Of a stretch of DNA of 64,000 nt, positions 1-9,646 are shown one piece after another. Where the stretch lies: assembly GCF_009601685.2 (NCBI RefSeq), contig NZ_CP045701.2:2790001-2854000 (forward strand), in the 5' to 3' direction. Both the position numbers and the translations under genes were made by a program. Below the pieces are notes generated by a model. It worked only from the letters and a program-made list of their open reading frames with translations. It ran no database searches and was not told the DNA's origin. Source of the stretch: Pseudomonas brassicacearum (GTDB taxonomy: Bacteria; Pseudomonadota; Gammaproteobacteria; Pseudomonadales; Pseudomonadaceae). Each line of letters starts with the position of its first letter. Within the stretch, counting starts at the first letter, position 1.

Positions 1-27
1 AGCATCCGCCAACGTATTATCTATGGC

Positions 28-297
28 ATGACTTTGTTTAATATCGATGAGCCAAAGCGTCCCGTAAGACACTGTATTTACACCAATACAGCCCCAAGAA
101 ATAACGAAGAAAAGTCGCCCTGTTTAATTTCCGTAAACATATCCAGCGCGACACGTTTAAATACATTCCACATTACGCCTGAAAGGCTACGAGACCTTGC
201 GTCCTTACTTACGCATGCGTCAGAATCCGCCGGCTTGTGCGCTTTGCCCCTGGCCTCTATCGTTTACCTGCCACTGCCCATCAGTGGTCGGGTTTAG
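28..297 (+). CDS. Possible small hypothetical protein
   Basis: An 89-codon ATG frame in a stretch clearly lower in GC than the rest of the window. The middle (about residues 33-66) reads like real protein, with a beta-type segment followed by a helix containing HITPERLRDLASLL, but no family is recognised. No convincing ribosome binding site is seen before the ATG. It could equally be a chance frame in AT-richer intergenic DNA; nothing around it suggests a function. Confidence 0.3.
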   Translation: MTLFNIDEPKRPVRHCIYTNTAPRNNEEKSPCLISVNISSATRLNTFHITPERLRDLASLLTHASESAGLCALPLASIVYLPLPISGRV

Positions 298-496
298 TCG
301 CCCATCAGGTTTGGTAAGGTGCTTGAGCACCGTTCAGTCAGGTCATTTATATTCCTGCACTAAATGGTGGTTGTGCGCAGGGCGTCCTCGGGCGCGCCGG
401 GTTTTACCAATTCCTACCGGTCGACTAACCTGCGTACAGCCGCCACCCTTCTTTTAGTCGAGAACGGTTGCAGCTCCAATGTAGGAATTGTCACTT
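298..496. other. Intergenic leader before the DUF6124 gene
   Basis: About 200 bases with no convincing gene, leading to the ATG at 497. Composition shifts from AT-rich to GC-rich around 370. I see no clear promoter, terminator or long inverted repeat. It may be an untranslated leader of the downstream gene, but that is inference only. Confidence 0.3.
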
Positions 497-1027
497 ATGT
501 TCAAAGTAACTCCCAACCCCCCGGATATCGATTCGGTACTCTACGGCGACTCTCTCGACCCCGAAAAGTTGAAAGAGGCGGCAGACCGCGCGCTCAAGCA
601 TTACCTGAACCCCGGGGCGACGAAAACGCAGATACCGCCCCGCAAGCCCAGCACGATCTTCACCATCGACGCAGCGGTGGATGACGAAACGTTACTCGTT
701 GAGGCGTGCGAGTCCTTGGCATCCGCCAGCGTGATGGTCAGCGACCTCGCCGAATTGACGGACGGCCCAAGACGCCAAACGATGCTGGTGCTGCAACGGG
801 TCATCATGTTGGGTGAGTTAGCGGTCAATCGAGTACTGGATAACACAAGCCTGGGTAGTCGCCAGGGAGTGTTGTGGGGGGCGCCGCAAGCGCCCTCACA
901 ACCTAAGTCCACAAAGCTCGGTGGAACGTTGGGTTCCGTCAGGCACTGCCAACCGCATGGGCCTTGTTGCTCCGCCTTCACAAGCCTTCCCGAACCGCCT
1001 CCCGAATCCCCTCCAGCAACAGGGTGA
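497..1027 (+). CDS. DUF6124 family protein with an unusual C-terminal extension
   Basis: The N-terminus (MFKVTPNPP...) and the helical middle (EACESLASASVMVSDLAE, then a second helix ending near NRVLDN) match the small DUF6124 proteins present in many copies in fluorescent pseudomonads; their function is unknown. From memory these proteins end around 115-125 residues. Here the frame continues to 176 residues with a proline- and cysteine-rich tail that resembles no domain, and it overlaps the convergent LysR gene by 50 bases. A lost stop or late frameshift is the simplest explanation. ATG at 497 is preferred over the TTG at 488 because family members begin MFKV. Confidence 0.6.
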   Translation: MFKVTPNPPDIDSVLYGDSLDPEKLKEAADRALKHYLNPGATKTQIPPRKPSTIFTIDAAVDDETLLVEACESLASASVMVSDLAELTDGPRRQTMLVLQRVIMLGELAVNRVLDNTSLGSRQGVLWGAPQAPSQPKSTKLGGTLGSVRHCQPHGPCCSAFTSLPEPPPESPPATG

Positions 1028-1874
1028 ACGCCGGGTTGTCGTTGTCCTCGCGCCACACCAGGTGCAATTCGCTTTGCACCCCTTCGCCCAGGTCGATCTC
1101 GCGAAACACCACCTGCTTGAACACCACGCTGCTGGCGCAACGCGGTACCAGGGCCAGGCCCATGCCGGCGTTGACCAGCGCCAGGATCGTCAGCGACGAC
1201 CCCAGCCATTGCACGAATTGCGGCGCAACCCGGGCCGAACGCAGCATGCCGGTGAGCAGTTCGTTGAAGGGCGGGTAGGCGGCGTGGGAGTACATGAGGA
1301 ACGGTTGGCCGTCCAGGTCCTGGACGCTGACGGATTCGGCACTGGCCAGGGGATGTCCGGCGGGCACCGCCAGCACGAAGGGCTCGCGCACCAGGCATTC
1401 GGTAGCGTAGCCGGTTTCCAGCAGGGGCGAGCGGACGATGCCAACGTCGATGCGCCGGGCGCGCAGGGCCTCGTGCTGCTGATAGGTGTTCATCTCCGCC
1501 AGGACGATCTTGACCTGGGGCTGTTTCAGCCGGGCCTCGGCAATCACCTTGGGCAGAAACTCGTACACCGCGCTGCCGACGAAGCTGATGGTGACCGAGC
1601 CGATGTCGCCCTGGGCGAAACGCCGGGCCGCCACGGCAGCTTGTTGCGCCTGTTCCAACAGGTTCTGCGCCTCAATGAAAAACGCCCGGCCGGCGGCGGT
1701 GAGTGCCACGCTGCGGGTGCTGCGGGTGAACAGCTCGACGCCCAGGTGGTGCTCCAGCAATTGGATCTGCCGGCTCAGCGGAGGTTGGGTCATGTTCAGG
1801 CGTTCGGCGGCGCGACGGAAGTTGAGTTCGGTCGCCACGGTGGTGAAGCAGCGTAGCTGGGCCAGTTCAAACAT
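978..1874 (-). CDS. LysR-family transcriptional regulator (putative glucarate regulator)
   Basis: A 298-residue LysR-type regulator. The N-terminal winged helix-turn-helix is clear (FTTVATELNFRRAAERLNMT, then QPPLSRQIQLLE), followed by a long linker helix and a periplasmic-binding-like effector domain. The ATG at 1874 is chosen because LysR proteins start close to this HTH; an upstream in-frame extension to 1979 is non-homologous. It is divergent from a glucarate dehydratase gene, which is the usual layout for a LysR activator and its target, so control of sugar-acid (glucarate/galactarate) use is inferred. The 178-base divergent intergenic region is where its operator should lie; I could not single one out. 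Confidence 0.85.
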   Translation of the reverse strand: MFELAQLRCFTTVATELNFRRAAERLNMTQPPLSRQIQLLEHHLGVELFTRSTRSVALTAAGRAFFIEAQNLLEQAQQAAVAARRFAQGDIGSVTISFVGSAVYEFLPKVIAEARLKQPQVKIVLAEMNTYQQHEALRARRIDVGIVRSPLLETGYATECLVREPFVLAVPAGHPLASAESVSVQDLDGQPFLMYSHAAYPPFNELLTGMLRSARVAPQFVQWLGSSLTILALVNAGMGLALVPRCASSVVFKQVVFREIDLGEGVQSELHLVWREDNDNPAFTLLLEGIREAVREGL

Positions 1875-2052
1875 TGATTCAATCCAGGTATCAATCAAGT
1901 GCCAAGTTAGATTAGACGGGAACAATCCGCCGCGTCCATCATCGTCCCGTTCCCCATAAAGACAATGATCGGGAGGCACCCTTGAAAACCCTATCTGACG
2001 CTACGCCTGACAGCCCCCTGGCGCTGAACCCTGGCCCATCGGGAGCCGCTGT

Positions 2053-3327
2053 ATGAAGATCAAACGCGTTACCGTCACCCCCATCGCTTTTCGCGATCCA
2101 CCCTTGCTCAACGCCAGTGGTATCCATGAGCCGTTCGCGCTGCGCTCGATCATCGAGATCGAGAGTGACAACGGTTACATCGGCCTCGGGGAGAGCTATG
2201 GCGATGCACCGGCCCTGGCGATCCAGCAGCAGTTGCAGAGCCAGTTGATCGGCCTGGATCCGTTCAACCTCAATCAGTTGCGGGCCATCGTCCAGGCGAC
2301 CGTCGCCGCGCAGAAACCGGCCAGTGTTGCCGGTGCCGAACTGGCGCCGGGTTCCCATGCGAGCAAGGCGGTGAGCAATGCCTATTCGGCGTTCGAAGTG
2401 GCTTGCCTGGATTTGCAGGCCCACTACCTGAACGTACCGCTGGTGGACTTGCTGGGCGGCGCGATTCGCGACGAGATTCCGTTCAGTGCGTACCTGTTTT
2501 TCAAGTACGCCGAGCACATCGACTCGCCGTATCCGCCCGACAGTTGGGGCGAGGCGCTCGACGAACAGCAGATCGTTGCCCAGGCCCGGCGGATGATCCA
2601 GGACTACGGCTTCAAGAGCATCAAGCTCAAGGCCGGCGCCCTCGATCCAGAGCATGAAGTTGCCTGCATCAAGGCGCTGAAACAGGCGTTTCCCGGCTAC
2701 CCGTTGCGCATCGATCCCAATGGCAACTGGTCCCTGGAAACCTCGATTCGCATGGCCGAGCTGCTGGGGGATGACCTGCAGTATTACGAAGACCCGACGC
2801 CAGGGCTGGAAGGCATGGCCGAGCTGCACAAACGCACAGGGTTGCCGCTGGCGACCAATATGGTGGTCACCGACTTTGATGAGTTCCGTCGTAGCGTGGC
2901 GCTGGGCAGCGTGCAGATCGTGTTGGCCGACCACCATTACTGGGGCGGCCTGCGCGACACCCAGGCCTTGGCGAAAATGTGCAGCACCTTCGGCCTGGGC
3001 GTGTCGATGCATTCGAACTCGCACCTGGGCATCAGCCTCATGGCCATGGCCCACGTGGCGGCCTCGGTGCCGAACCTGGACTACGCCTGTGACACCCATT
3101 ACCCGTGGCAGGAGCCGGATGAAGAAGTGATCAAGGGCGGCAAGCTGCCGATTGTCGACGGTTGCGTGAAGATCACCCGGGCCCCGGGCCTGGGCTTGGA
3201 ACTGGACCGGGATCAACTGGGCAAGCTGCATGAGCAGTTCCTCAGTTGCGGCATCCGCCAGCGCGACGATGTGCGCCAGATGCGCCGCTACCGGCCGGAC
3301 TGGAAGACCGTCAAGCCGAGGTTCTGA
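2053..3327 (+). CDS. gudD: Glucarate dehydratase (enolase superfamily)
   Basis: A 424-residue member of the mandelate racemase/muconate lactonizing enzyme superfamily that dehydrates D-glucarate to 5-keto-4-deoxyglucarate in the cytoplasm. Visible active-site elements in order: the KxK base motif (SIKLKAG, about residue 195), metal ligands in RIDPNGNW and YYEDP, the Asn in ATNMVVTDF, and the His general acid/base in MHSNSHLGIS (about residue 325). The HSNSHLG signature and the C-terminal YRPDWK segment favour glucarate dehydratase over other subgroups. The ATG follows a GGGAGCC ribosome site. It lies divergent from a LysR gene and upstream of a porin, consistent with a small sugar-acid uptake and degradation unit. 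Confidence 0.9.
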   Translation: MKIKRVTVTPIAFRDPPLLNASGIHEPFALRSIIEIESDNGYIGLGESYGDAPALAIQQQLQSQLIGLDPFNLNQLRAIVQATVAAQKPASVAGAELAPGSHASKAVSNAYSAFEVACLDLQAHYLNVPLVDLLGGAIRDEIPFSAYLFFKYAEHIDSPYPPDSWGEALDEQQIVAQARRMIQDYGFKSIKLKAGALDPEHEVACIKALKQAFPGYPLRIDPNGNWSLETSIRMAELLGDDLQYYEDPTPGLEGMAELHKRTGLPLATNMVVTDFDEFRRSVALGSVQIVLADHHYWGGLRDTQALAKMCSTFGLGVSMHSNSHLGISLMAMAHVAASVPNLDYACDTHYPWQEPDEEVIKGGKLPIVDGCVKITRAPGLGLELDRDQLGKLHEQFLSCGIRQRDDVRQMRRYRPDWKTVKPRF

Positions 3328-3346
3328 GCCGAAGGCGAGGGGCAGT

Positions 3347-3469
3347 TGTGGCGAGGGGATTTATCCCCGCTGGGGCGCGAAGCGGCCCCGAAACCTGATA
3401 TCTCGGTACGCCCAGAAAGATCCAAGGGGCTGCTTCGCAGCCCAGCGGGGATAAATCCCCTCGCCACAG
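3347..3469. repeat. REP/BIME palindrome
   Basis: Two inverted copies of a Pseudomonas REP unit (TGTGGCGAGGGGATTTATCC and its complement) flank a shorter inner palindrome of the type GGGCTGCTTCGCAGCCC. It fills the gap between gudD and the porin; the rest of 3328-3687 holds no gene. It is the same family as the element at 18471-18595. Confidence 0.9.
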
Positions 3470-3687
3470 GTCAATGTATTCAAGCTCAACCCCACATCCT
3501 CCCAGGCCGCCCTGCGGCCCACACCCAAAGTACCGCGCCCGTCGCAATCGCAGTCTTACACCCAAACTGCCGCGCCGGGCCGGCGCTTCCAAAGCATCCG
3601 CCAATTGCCTCCAAGGCAGCGTATGACGCGCCCGGGCGCCTTTCGATAATCGCCTCCGACATCCCGTCCCCTGTTGCGGAGCGCGCC

Positions 3688-4872
3688 ATGCACAACAATA
3701 AAAATACCCGCCAACGTTTTTTGCCTGCGGTCATCGTAGGTGTTTCGAGCCTGGGCCTGATGCCTGGGGCTAACGCCGAAATCATGCTGTACGACAAGGA
3801 CCAGACCACCTTTTCCACCGACGGCTACATCAATGCCTTTTACGTCAACAGCGACGTGGACCGCGCGGGTGAGCAGTACGACCGTCGGCAGGCGCGGGTC
3901 AAGATGGGCTTCTTGCCCAACTACCTGGGCTTCAACATGGGCAAGCAGGTCGATGACCTCAAGCTCGGCGCCCGGGCCTCGTTCTGGGTGACCATCAACG
4001 ACAGTGAAACCAATGGCACCGACACCGCCATCGACGTGCGCCAGTTCTACGGCACCGTGGCGAACCCGGAGTGGGGTGAGGTGCTGATCGGCAAGGACTT
4101 CGGCCTGTTCGCCCGCTCCAACATCCTGCTCGATGAACTGCTCGCCGGTTACGGCCAGGTCAGTGACACCCTGGGCTTGGTGGATGGCGGTGGCGTCTCG
4201 TTCGGCAACATCGGCAGCGGTTATCCGTATCCGTTCCCGACCTCGCAGATCACCTACCGCACCCCGGTGATGGAGGGCTTGCGCGTGGCGGTGGGAATCA
4301 TGGACCCGGTGGACACCAACGACAACAGCGCCACGGGCAAGGCCTATCAGGAAAACCCGCGCACCGAGAGCGAGATCACCTACCAGTTCGACCTGGGCGG
4401 GGCGAAGATCTACAGCTGGCTCAACGGCAGCTACCAGACCTCGGACAACACCGACGCCAGCGTCGAATCGGTCACTTCCAAAGGCCTGGGGTACGGTGTA
4501 CAGGCGAAAATGGGCGGGTTGTCGCTGACCGGCTCGGGGTTCCAGGCCAAGGGTATCAACCCGTTCTTCACCAACAATGCCGGTGAAGCCACCCTGCGCA
4601 ATGTCGACAGCAAGGGCTACCTGTTGCAGGGCTCCTACAAGCTGGGCAAGAACCGCCTGGCGTTGTCCTACGGCAAGACCGACGACGACGGCAACGGCGT
4701 GGTGGGCAGTGGCGCCGATTACGAAACCCGTGGCGTCGCGCTGTTCCACGACATCAACGACAACCTCAAGCTCGTGGCCGAGTACAACCAATTCGAAATC
4801 AACGGCCACGATACCAGCGCCCAGAACGAAGACACCGATACCTTTGCGGTGGGGGCGGTGCTCACCTGGTAA
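3688..4872 (+). CDS. Outer-membrane porin (Gram-negative general porin type)
   Basis: A 394-residue beta-barrel porin. It has a Sec signal (hydrophobic stretch LPAVIVGVSSLGLMPG ending at AxA, cleavage likely after ANA, residue 30), amphipathic strands throughout, and a C-terminal aromatic residue (...GAVLTW) typical of proteins inserted by the BAM complex. The sequence type is a general diffusion porin rather than OprD. ATG at 3688 is chosen because the signal peptide starts there; the frame open upstream to 3346 runs through a REP element and is spurious. Its place after gudD suggests uptake of glucarate or related acids, which is inference from context. Confidence 0.85.
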   Translation: MHNNKNTRQRFLPAVIVGVSSLGLMPGANAEIMLYDKDQTTFSTDGYINAFYVNSDVDRAGEQYDRRQARVKMGFLPNYLGFNMGKQVDDLKLGARASFWVTINDSETNGTDTAIDVRQFYGTVANPEWGEVLIGKDFGLFARSNILLDELLAGYGQVSDTLGLVDGGGVSFGNIGSGYPYPFPTSQITYRTPVMEGLRVAVGIMDPVDTNDNSATGKAYQENPRTESEITYQFDLGGAKIYSWLNGSYQTSDNTDASVESVTSKGLGYGVQAKMGGLSLTGSGFQAKGINPFFTNNAGEATLRNVDSKGYLLQGSYKLGKNRLALSYGKTDDDGNGVVGSGADYETRGVALFHDINDNLKLVAEYNQFEINGHDTSAQNEDTDTFAVGAVLTW

Positions 4873-4900
4873 GAGTTGGAACCTTTGGGTCCGACGCCGT

Positions 4901-4992
4901 CTGTGGGAGCAAGGCTTGCCCGCGATAGCCGCGCCGCGGTCGAACAGCTGAACCGCGTTATCGTTCATCGCGGGCAAGCCTTGCTCCCACAG
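4901..4992. repeat. REP palindrome
   Basis: Inverted pair of CTGTGGGAGCAAGGCTTGCC and its complement with a central spacer, between the convergent porin and nirN genes. Confidence 0.9.
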
Positions 4993-5005
4993 GCCTTTGC
5001 TATTG

Positions 5006-5031
5006 GGGGCTGCGCATCAGCCCCTTTTTTT
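5006..5031 (+). terminator. Rho-independent terminator of the porin transcript
   Basis: A 7-bp GC stem (GGGGCTG/CAGCCCC, loop CGCAT) followed by seven T residues on the plus strand. It lies after the porin and ends against the nirN stop codon. Confidence 0.75.
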
Positions 5032-6527
5032 CAGTGTGACGTCCCCTCGGCGAACTCGATCTTGTTGCCGACGTTGTACTTGCCCGAAGGCTTGTTCATG
5101 GGCAAACGCTTGATTTCCTTGAGGGTGTCGCTGTCGTAGACGATCAGCGCGCCATCGGTATCCCAAATGCTCAGCAGCAGGTAGCGGCCATCGCGAGTGA
5201 ACTCGACGTGGGCGGCGGTTTTGCCGGGCATCGGCCGCAGGGTGTGGGCGATTTCCAGGGTCTGTTTGTCGATCAGGTGGATGGCATCGTTGTCCGGGCC
5301 GAAGAACACGTCGGTCCAGGCGTAGCGCGAGTTGGCGTGGCTGCGCAGGAAGAAACCCGGCCCCAGCGTGGGAATCTGCTTGATGACTTTCCAGGTGTCG
5401 AAGTCGATCACCGAGATCAGCCCCTTGCTGATGTTGGGCGTGGCGAACACCCAGCGCCCGTCGCGTTTCCAATAGGTCCCCGAGCCCAGGTGCGGCATGC
5501 CCGGCAGGGCGATGTCGGTGACGATCCGCCCGGTGTCGAGGTCGATCACCTGGCCGCCCTGGGCCTTGCGCGAGGTAGCGAGCAATTGTCGGTAATCGGG
5601 CGAGAAGGAAAAATCATCGAGGTAATCCTCGGCCTCGATACGCCTGGGCACAAAGTCCGGATTCGGGCCGGTGGACAGCTCCCAGACCTCCTTCACATCT
5701 TTCAAGGCCACGATGAAGCTGTTGCGCGGCGGCGCGGTATAGACCGCACTGACCCGAGACGCCTGGCCGTCCAGCCCCACCGTTGCAATCGTCTTGACCA
5801 GTGACAGGTCGCGGGCATCCAGCACCACCAGGTTGCCCGGCAGGGTGTTGCCCACCAGCACCCAGCGCCCGTCCTTGCTCACCGCCAGGTTGCGGGTATT
5901 GAGCCCGGCCCGCACCTCGGCGATGAGCGTGAGGTTGTGCAGGTCATACAGGCTGATCCAGCCGTCCCGGGAGGCGAAATAGACGAAGCGTCCATCCGGC
6001 GAAAACTTCGGCCCGCCATGCAGCGCAAAGTGTGAGGCGAAGCGCGCCAGGATCTCGAAGCGATCCCCGTCGACGATATCGACGTGATGATCGCCAGCCT
6101 CCACCACCACGAACAGGTTCAGCGGGTCGGCGTGGTGCTGGGGTTTATCGGGCAGGCTGGCGACATCCGCCAGCAGGCGATGACTGCGGCGTGTGTCGTC
6201 CTCGCTCCAGGTCGGTTCGACGGCGGGTGGACGCTGGAGATAGTGAGTCAGGCCATCGATCTGTGCAGGTTCGAGCACCGCACCGAACGCCGCCATCTGG
6301 CTGGCCGGGCGTCCATTCTCGATCACCTGGCGGATTTCGTCGGGCTTGATCCGACTCAGGCTCTGGGGCAACAACGCCGGCCCGGCGGCGCCGATGCGAT
6401 TGACCCCGTGGCACTGCTGGCAGTGTTGCTGGTAGTTCTGTTCGGCCAACGCCAGGTCCGGTTCAGGCGCCGTGGCGCCGTGGACGGCGCCGATCCACAG
6501 CAATGGGGCAAGCCAGCCGATTCTCAT
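5031..6527 (-). CDS. nirN: NirN, cytochrome c plus d1-type propeller protein of heme d1 maturation
   Basis: A 498-residue periplasmic protein with an N-terminal signal, one c-type heme site (CQQCH, residues 36-40) and an eight-bladed propeller related to the d1 domain of NirS. In Pseudomonas NirN oxidises dihydro-heme d1 in the last step of d1 synthesis and helps deliver the cofactor to NirS. It is the last gene of the nirSMCFDLGHJEN operon. Its ATG overlaps the nirE stop (ATGA), so translational coupling is likely. A longer upstream frame is a shadow of nirE. Confidence 0.93.
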   Translation of the reverse strand: MRIGWLAPLLWIGAVHGATAPEPDLALAEQNYQQHCQQCHGVNRIGAAGPALLPQSLSRIKPDEIRQVIENGRPASQMAAFGAVLEPAQIDGLTHYLQRPPAVEPTWSEDDTRRSHRLLADVASLPDKPQHHADPLNLFVVVEAGDHHVDIVDGDRFEILARFASHFALHGGPKFSPDGRFVYFASRDGWISLYDLHNLTLIAEVRAGLNTRNLAVSKDGRWVLVGNTLPGNLVVLDARDLSLVKTIATVGLDGQASRVSAVYTAPPRNSFIVALKDVKEVWELSTGPNPDFVPRRIEAEDYLDDFSFSPDYRQLLATSRKAQGGQVIDLDTGRIVTDIALPGMPHLGSGTYWKRDGRWVFATPNISKGLISVIDFDTWKVIKQIPTLGPGFFLRSHANSRYAWTDVFFGPDNDAIHLIDKQTLEIAHTLRPMPGKTAAHVEFTRDGRYLLLSIWDTDGALIVYDSDTLKEIKRLPMNKPSGKYNVGNKIEFAEGTSH

Positions 6528-7366
6528 GAGGCCACCCTCGCGACACCTGGCTGGAGCGGTAGGGCCGGGTGCAGGCGGGCCGGATGCTCCAGTACCTGAT
6601 GGGCAAACAAACCGACCACCTTGCCGATCACCGTCAAGGTCGGCAGGCCTTCGGCGCAGGCCCGCGCCATGTCCGGCAATTGCTCGAGCGTGCCGCGCAG
6701 GACCTGTTGGTCGGGGCGCGTGCCGTTGCTGATCAGCGCCGCCGGCGTATCGGCCGCCAGGCCCGCTGCGATCAGCTGTGCGGCGATGGTGCCGAGGTTC
6801 GACAAGCCCATGTAGAACACCAGGGTCTGGCTGTCGTCCGCCAGGCTTTGCCAGGGCAGGTTCAAGTCGCCTTCGCGTTGCAAATGACCGGTGATGAAAC
6901 GACAGGAATTGACCAGGTCGCGATGGGTCAGGGGAATGCCCGCATAGGTGCTGCAACCGGCCGCGGCGGTGATGCCTGGCACGACTTGGCAATCGATACC
7001 ATGGGCCAGCAGATACTCCAGCTCCTCGGCGCCGCGACCGAAGATGAACGGATCGCCACCCTTGAGCCGCACCACCCGTTGTCCCTGGTCGGCCAGCTCA
7101 ACCAGCAGTTCGTTGATCTGTGGCTGGGGCAAGCTGTGGCAACCGGCGGCCTTGCCGACGTAGTGCCGGGCGCAGGTCAGCGGGATCAGGCCGAGCAATT
7201 GCGAGCTGATCAAGCGGTCGTAGACCACCGCGTCGGCCTGCATCAACAGGCTCCAGGCGCGCAATGTCAGCAGGCCCGGGTCACCGGGGCCGGCGCCGAC
7301 CAGGGCGACTTCACCCGGTCTGAAAGGAGATTGCAGGGCAGCGGGCAAAACGATGGAGGCAGGCAT
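6524..7366 (-). CDS. nirE: NirE, uroporphyrinogen-III C-methyltransferase for heme d1
   Basis: A 280-residue SAM-dependent methyltransferase that methylates uroporphyrinogen III at C2 and C7 to give precorrin-2, the entry step of heme d1 synthesis. The SUMT-family glycine-rich motif [15 protein letters not shown] is near residue 20, followed by VVYDRLIS, the [10 protein letters not shown] loop and [10 protein letters not shown]. It is a stand-alone methyltransferase without the CysG-type dehydrogenase/chelatase half. It sits 40 bases after nirJ and overlaps nirN by four bases. ATG at 7366 begins just before the family start. Confidence 0.94.
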   Translation of the reverse strand: MPASIVLPAALQSPFRPGEVALVGAGPGDPGLLTLRAWSLLMQADAVVYDRLISSQLLGLIPLTCARHYVGKAAGCHSLPQPQINELLVELADQGQRVVRLKGGDPFIFGRGAEELEYLLAHGIDCQVVPGITAAAGCSTYAGIPLTHRDLVNSCRFITGHLQREGDLNLPWQSLADDSQTLVFYMGLSNLGTIAAQLIAAGLAADTPAALISNGTRPDQQVLRGTLEQLPDMARACAEGLPTLTVIGKVVGLFAHQVLEHPARLHPALPLQPGVARVAS

Positions 7367-7406
7367 GGGACTTCCTTGGTTCGGTATCAGGTTCGCCGTC
7401 GGTTGA

Positions 7407-8585
7407 TCAGGCGCAGGGCATCGCAACGCTGGGGATCGCATGCAAGCCGATTTCTTCGTCGTTGAGGTGGCAGCCGGGGTCCTGGCCCCACAGGTCGCCG
7501 TCGGCCCAGGCCCGGGTGCGGGTATTGCCGTTGCAGATCGCCAGCCAGCGGCATTGCCCGCAGCGGCCGCCCACGACCCTTGGGTGTTCGCGCAGCTTCA
7601 GCAGCAGGGCATCGGGGCGATCGAGCCAGAGGGTCTTGAATGGCATCTGGCGGACATTGCCCACCGAGTGCTGCCACCAGTAAGTATCGGGATGAACCTC
7701 GCCGGTATTGTCGATGTTGGCGATGCCGCTACCCGACGCGTTGCCGCCCCAGGCCCGCAGCATCTGCTCCAGTGCGCCGTAGTGTTGGGGCAGGCGCCGG
7801 GCGGCCCATTGCAGCAACAGGATCGCGTCGGCGTCGTTGTTGCCGCTGACGAAGTCACTGTCGTGGCCCTGTTCGATGTCGCGCCAGGCCCGTTCGAAGA
7901 TCAAGGTCATGGCCTCGCGGCTCATCTGCTGATGGGCATCGAGCTTGCGACTGCGCTTGCCCCGGCCGCTGTAGTTGAGGTGCGACAGGTAGAATTTCTG
8001 TACGTCGTACTCATTCATCAAGTCCAGCAAGCGCGGCAACTGGGCATGGTTTTGCTGGGTGAGGGTGGTGCGCAACCCGACCCGGATGCCTTGCTCGCGG
8101 CAAAGCCGGATGGCCGCCATGGAACTGGCGAAACTGCCCTTGAGCTGCCGGAATTCATCGTGGGTCGCTTCCAGGCCGTCGATGCTGATGCCCACGTAAT
8201 CGAAGTTCGCCGCCGCAATCTGTTCGATATTGGAAGCGTCGATCAGCGTGCCGTTGGTGGAGAGGGCGAGGAAAAAACCTTTGTCGCGGGCATAGGCGCT
8301 GAGTTGGAACAGGTCTTCGCGCAACAGCGGTTCGCCGCCGGACAGGATCAACACGCGCACGCCGGCATCGTGCAGGTCATCGATGACCTTAAGCGCCGCC
8401 GCGGTGTCCAGTTCATCGCGAAACACGCTGTCGGCCGACGTTGCATAGCAGTGCTTGCAGGTCAGGTTGCAACGCCTGAGCAAGTTCCAGATCACCACCG
8501 GCGGGCGGCTGCTGCCCGGTGGCGCGACACGTGGGGCGGGGCATTGGCCGGCCAGGGCTCGCAGGTAATGGCTGATCCTCAACAT
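7407..8585 (-). CDS. nirJ: NirJ, radical SAM enzyme of heme d1 synthesis
   Basis: A 392-residue radical SAM protein. The canonical CxxxCxxC cluster is at C39, C43 and C46 ([12 protein letters not shown]). The C-terminal SPASM-like region carries further cysteines ([15 protein letters not shown] and DPGCH) for a second iron-sulfur cluster. NirJ converts the propionate groups at C3 and C8 of 12,18-didecarboxysiroheme to the oxo groups of heme d1. ATG at 8585 has a GGAGCG ribosome site. A REP element separates it from nirH, which may reduce coupling inside the operon. Confidence 0.94.
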   Translation of the reverse strand: MLRISHYLRALAGQCPAPRVAPPGSSRPPVVIWNLLRRCNLTCKHCYATSADSVFRDELDTAAALKVIDDLHDAGVRVLILSGGEPLLREDLFQLSAYARDKGFFLALSTNGTLIDASNIEQIAAANFDYVGISIDGLEATHDEFRQLKGSFASSMAAIRLCREQGIRVGLRTTLTQQNHAQLPRLLDLMNEYDVQKFYLSHLNYSGRGKRSRKLDAHQQMSREAMTLIFERAWRDIEQGHDSDFVSGNNDADAILLLQWAARRLPQHYGALEQMLRAWGGNASGSGIANIDNTGEVHPDTYWWQHSVGNVRQMPFKTLWLDRPDALLLKLREHPRVVGGRCGQCRWLAICNGNTRTRAWADGDLWGQDPGCHLNDEEIGLHAIPSVAMPCA

Positions 8586-8600
8586 AAAGCGCTCCTTCCT

Positions 8601-8704
8601 TGTGGGAGCAAGGCTTGGTGCGAGCAAGGCTTGCCCGCGATGAAGCCGATGCGGTCCTTCATAAAACCGACGCCCCTGTTTCGCCAGCAAGCGTTGCTCC
8701 CACG
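8601..8704. repeat. REP palindrome overlapping the 3' end of nirH
   Basis: Inverted TGTGGGAGCAAGGCTTG and GCAAGCGTTGCTCCCAC arms between nirH and nirJ. The right arm lies inside the nirH reading frame, so the last residues of NirH are encoded by the repeat. Confidence 0.85.
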
Positions 8705-9228
8705 GGCGACAGGCGCAGGCCGGTTTTTTTCAGGATGCGGCTGCTCACCAGCATGTCGTCGGCGGCGCAGGCGTCCCCCAGCAGGTAGCGCAGGTGTTCG
8801 CGGTAGCTATCGATTTCTTCGCGGCTGCGGCCATGGACCATGGCAAACAGGTTGTAGCGCCAGCCGGGCCGGCGCGGACGTCGGTAGCAGTGGCTGACGA
8901 AGGGCTGCGCCCCCAGCAGGGTGCCGAGACGCGATATGTCGGCATCGGCCACGTCCCACACCGTCATGCCGTTGTGGCGGTAGCCCAGGCGATAATGATT
9001 GGGCACGGCGGCGATGCGGCGGATCGCGCCTTCGGCCTGCAGGCGCTTGAGCAGGTCGAGGGTCGATTCCACGCTCAGTTCCAGTTGTTCGGCCAGCCAG
9101 GCCCAGGGGTCTTCGAGCAAGGGCAGGCCGGCCTGGGTCAGTTCCACCAGGCGCAGTGCCAAGGGTGTTTCATCCAGCCGTGGCGATGCTTGCCACAAAG
9201 ACTCAGACGGGGAAATACAGGCCGACAT
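8659..9228 (-). CDS. nirH: NirH, siroheme decarboxylase subunit
   Basis: A 189-residue Lrp/AsnC-like protein. The nirD/L/G/H products together decarboxylate siroheme to 12,18-didecarboxysiroheme in heme d1 synthesis. It has an N-terminal HTH-like domain (residues 20-75), then the family signature SHCYRRPRRPGWRYNLFAMVHG, where aromatic and histidine residues line the porphyrin pocket. The start overlaps the end of nirG by 26 bases. The last dozen or so residues (after KKTGLRL) are encoded by a REP arm and look like an addition to the ancestral C-terminus. Confidence 0.9.
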   Translation of the reverse strand: MSACISPSESLWQASPRLDETPLALRLVELTQAGLPLLEDPWAWLAEQLELSVESTLDLLKRLQAEGAIRRIAAVPNHYRLGYRHNGMTVWDVADADISRLGTLLGAQPFVSHCYRRPRRPGWRYNLFAMVHGRSREEIDSYREHLRYLLGDACAADDMLVSSRILKKTGLRLSPVGATLAGETGASVL

Positions 9229-9646
9229 GGTAGGTCTCCTCTTTGGGCAGGTTCAGCGGCACCAGGCCGGTCAGGTGTTCGATGCGCAGCAGGGTGTCGT
9301 TGATCGCCTGTTCGCTGGGGCAGGCGAGCACGAACCACATGTTCCAGGTGTGCTCGCGGCGGTAGTTGTGGGCGACCTCGGGCATGTCCGCGAGCAACTC
9401 GGCGATGGGCTCGAAGCGCGGCTCGGGCACCGCCAGCGCCGCCAGGGTGAATGCACCGCCCAGGCGATCGATGTCGAACATCGGGCCGAAACGGGTGAGT
9501 ACGCCGTCGTTGAGCAGCTCATGCAGGCGGTCGAGCAATTCGCTACTGCTGCTGTCCAGCTCCTGGGCCAGGGCTTGCCAAGGATGACGCACCAGCGGCA
9601 GGCCCAGTTGCAGGCGATTGATCAGGCGCCGGTCCAGGTCATCCAT
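9203..9646 (-). CDS. nirG: NirG, siroheme decarboxylase subunit
   Basis: A 147-residue Lrp-like protein of the NirD/L/G/H group. It starts with an HTH-type segment ([18 protein letters not shown]) and carries the pocket motif [19 protein letters not shown], the NirD/NirG version of the motif. It takes part in decarboxylation of siroheme acetate groups. ATG at 9646 lies eight bases inside the nirL end, so translational coupling is expected. Confidence 0.92.
   Translation of the reverse strand: MDDLDRRLINRLQLGLPLVRHPWQALAQELDSSSSELLDRLHELLNDGVLTRFGPMFDIDRLGGAFTLAALAVPEPRFEPIAELLADMPEVAHNYRREHTWNMWFVLACPSEQAINDTLLRIEHLTGLVPLNLPKEETYHVGLYFPV

Noticed and set aside
1875..1979. N-terminal extension of the LysR regulator
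   Set aside because: LysR family proteins begin at the HTH; the extra residues match nothing and overlap the divergent promoter.
3346..3687. N-terminal extension of the porin frame
   Set aside because: Translated REP sequence; the signal peptide starts at 3688.
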